A stretch of DNA of 64,000 bases from Thermoplasmata archaeon. Its GTDB lineage: Archaea; Thermoplasmatota; Thermoplasmata; Thermoplasmatales; Thermoplasmataceae. The stretch covers positions 1-64,000 of the forward strand of contig JAJZLW010000102.1 in assembly GCA_021850505.1 (NCBI GenBank). The letters are read 5' to 3'. A model generated the notes under the pieces. It did not search any database. It worked only from the letters and a program-made list of their open reading frames with translations, and was not told the origin of the DNA. Shown piece by piece: positions 63,076 to 64,000 of the stretch; position 1 is the stretch's first letter; every line of letters begins with the position of its first letter. Both the position numbers and the translations under genes were made by a program.

Positions 63076-63594
63076 TTAAGTTCTTTTCCTGATCCCTGCG
63101 GGATAGTTCTTGAGTTCATGACCGCAGATTGGACAGCTCGACGTTTTTTTCGCGTAAAGATGGCCGCATCCAGTGCATTTATATGTCCACTTGATTATCT
63201 TGCCTATCTTTTTCATATTGGCTGATGAAACCTCTATTCCAAGAACAAAAGATGTGTTCTGCATTGAATAGTCATCGGTCACAAGGATACCTGATAGTTG
63301 GAGGGCCAGTGCCACAGCATCTATGTCGGTATTGCTCATACGATCTATATCGCCTGTCGATACTGCAGCATTTCTCACCTTTTCGAGATATTTATTATCC
63401 GGCTCGATCACCTTGATTGTATCCATTGACAGGGAAACAAGCCTTCCGATCTTTCCCTTCTTTATCTCTTCGATTACTGAGGGAGGGACAAATATTCCAG
63501 GCGAAGTAAGATCGTATTTTCCAGAAAGTATTGCACTTGTATCAAGGATAACGGGTCTTGTTTTGTTGTCACTCCTGTCAATTGTATCAACCAT
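63076..63594 (-). CDS. nob1: Nob1-like rRNA endonuclease (PIN plus zinc ribbon)
   Basis: A 172-residue protein. The PIN domain has VILDTSAILSGKYDL, SNTDIDAVALALQL and ILVTDDYSMQN, giving the acidic active site. A C-terminal zinc ribbon has CTGCG and CPICG. This arrangement is archaeal Nob1, which matures the 3' end of 16S rRNA. Its ATG is 3 nt after the nnrD stop, so the two form an operon. Confidence 0.92.
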   Translation of the reverse strand: MVDTIDRSDNKTRPVILDTSAILSGKYDLTSPGIFVPPSVIEEIKKGKIGRLVSLSMDTIKVIEPDNKYLEKVRNAAVSTGDIDRMSNTDIDAVALALQLSGILVTDDYSMQNTSFVLGIEVSSANMKKIGKIIKWTYKCTGCGHLYAKKTSSCPICGHELKNYPAGIRKRT

Positions 63595-63597
63595 ATC

Positions 63598-64000
63598 TTA
63601 GTTCCCATGGCAGAATGCATCAAGCCAGTTCATAACATCCGGGATTTTTTCCACCATATCCATGATTGTATACCAGTACTTTCTGTCATCGAAGCACATT
63701 TCTCCAGTTTTCTTGTTGATGAATGATGCCAGTTTAGCGGCTTCGAAAGGTGCGATTCCCTTTGAGAGCAAGGATGCAGATATTCCCGCAAGCAGATCGC
63801 CAGTTCCGCCCATTGTCATCCTTGCGTTTCCACCACTTGATCGAGCAATCACATTTCCATCTGATATAAGATCCATTGGTCCCTTCAGGATAACGATATT
63901 TCGTGTTTTCCTGGAATAATCAAGGAGTGTGCTCTCTGAAGCATCCAGGCCGGTGAGAGCCTTGAATTCAGCTGAGTGTGGTGTGATCAGAAGCGGCTTG
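63598..64000 (-). CDS. nnrD: NAD(P)H-hydrate dehydratase, C-terminal fragment (gene runs off the right edge)
   Basis: About 134 residues are visible. The open frame reaches the window edge with KPLLITPHSAEFKALTG, then ILKGPMDLISDG, then the ATP/ADP motif MTMGGTGDLLAGISA with the catalytic Asp. This enzyme repairs hydrated NADH and NADPH. In many archaea the dehydratase is fused to an epimerase domain, which would lie outside the window. It is the first visible gene of the nnrD-nob1 operon. Confidence 0.92.
   Translation of the reverse strand, partial: KPLLITPHSAEFKALTGLDASESTLLDYSRKTRNIVILKGPMDLISDGNVIARSSGGNARMTMGGTGDLLAGISASLLSKGIAPFEAAKLASFINKKTGEMCFDDRKYWYTIMDMVEKIPDVMNWLDAFCHGN

Noticed and set aside
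1..64000. CRISPR arrays
   Set aside because: Despite the Cas1-like remnant, I saw no regularly spaced direct repeats in the island or elsewhere.

Overview
The window reads as a chromosomal segment of a thermoacidophilic euryarchaeon of the Thermoplasmatales type. The GC content looks to be near 40% by eye. Archaeal markers include CDP-archaeol synthase (carS), Pth2, Nob1, KptA, a class III-type PRPP synthetase, a PIN-PilT-KH ATPase (PINA-like), XerA, an Hjc-like resolvase, a type II methionine aminopeptidase, an EtfB-EtfA fusion and a UbiA/UbiD quinone pair. Many genes have a TATA-like box about 25 nt before the start codon, which suggests leaderless mRNAs, while genes inside operons overlap by 4-11 nt. 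The order Thermoplasmatales is an inference from gene content; no rRNA is present to confirm it.

Layout. 0-10 kb: the end of pyruvate phosphate dikinase, ubiD-ubiA, an MFS exporter, a GHMP kinase, a Na+/H+ antiporter and a K+-independent proton pyrophosphatase. 10-14 kb: an asparagine-synthetase-like protein, an aldo-keto reductase, a thiolase/DUF35 pair whose thiolase lacks the catalytic Cys, and a VOC gene with an in-frame stop. 14.9-19.4 kb: an AT-rich island against the 3' end of a tRNA-Ile gene. It carries a frameshifted cas1/casposase remnant whose stop codon overlaps the start of a CBS-HEPN gene, which overlaps a type IIG restriction-modification gene, followed by a small ORF. 19.5-42 kb: mostly housekeeping (tRNA thiolase, PINA ATPase, KptA-Prs, XerA, prenyl synthase, ferritin-like/VIT1 protein, site-2 protease, class II ribonucleotide reductase, aminotransferases, Hjc-like resolvase), plus a GC-rich structured intergenic segment at about 33.65-33.84 kb that looks like an unannotated RNA. 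42.6-43.1 kb: a degraded IS transposase. 43-55.8 kb: acyl-CoA synthetase, MBL hydrolase, PhoU-like regulator, HTH-CBS/carS/pth2, a Cys/Met-metabolism enzyme, tmk, map and a Rieske ferredoxin coupled to EtfBA. 56-59.5 kb: a toxin-antitoxin/accessory cluster (AbiE-like pair, VapBC with no standard start codon for VapC, a methyltransferase) bracketed by a repeated 35-38 bp element. 59.6-64 kb: a cytochrome b/Rieske operon with three tiny membrane proteins, a cyclase, nob1 and the end of nnrD.

How the genes fit together. Energy conservation is represented by the bc-type complex, the EtfBA/Rieske pair, the pyrophosphatase and UbiD/UbiA quinone synthesis. Lipid synthesis is represented by the prenyl synthase, carS and possibly the GHMP kinase. 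Defence and mobility are concentrated at 14.9-19.4, 42.6-43.1 and 56-59.5 kb. The best candidate for something new is the 15-19.4 kb operon, in which a Cas1-family integrase was once translationally coupled to a CBS-HEPN protein and a type IIG enzyme next to a tRNA. That arrangement fits a decayed casposon-like or CRISPR-adaptation element with defence cargo.
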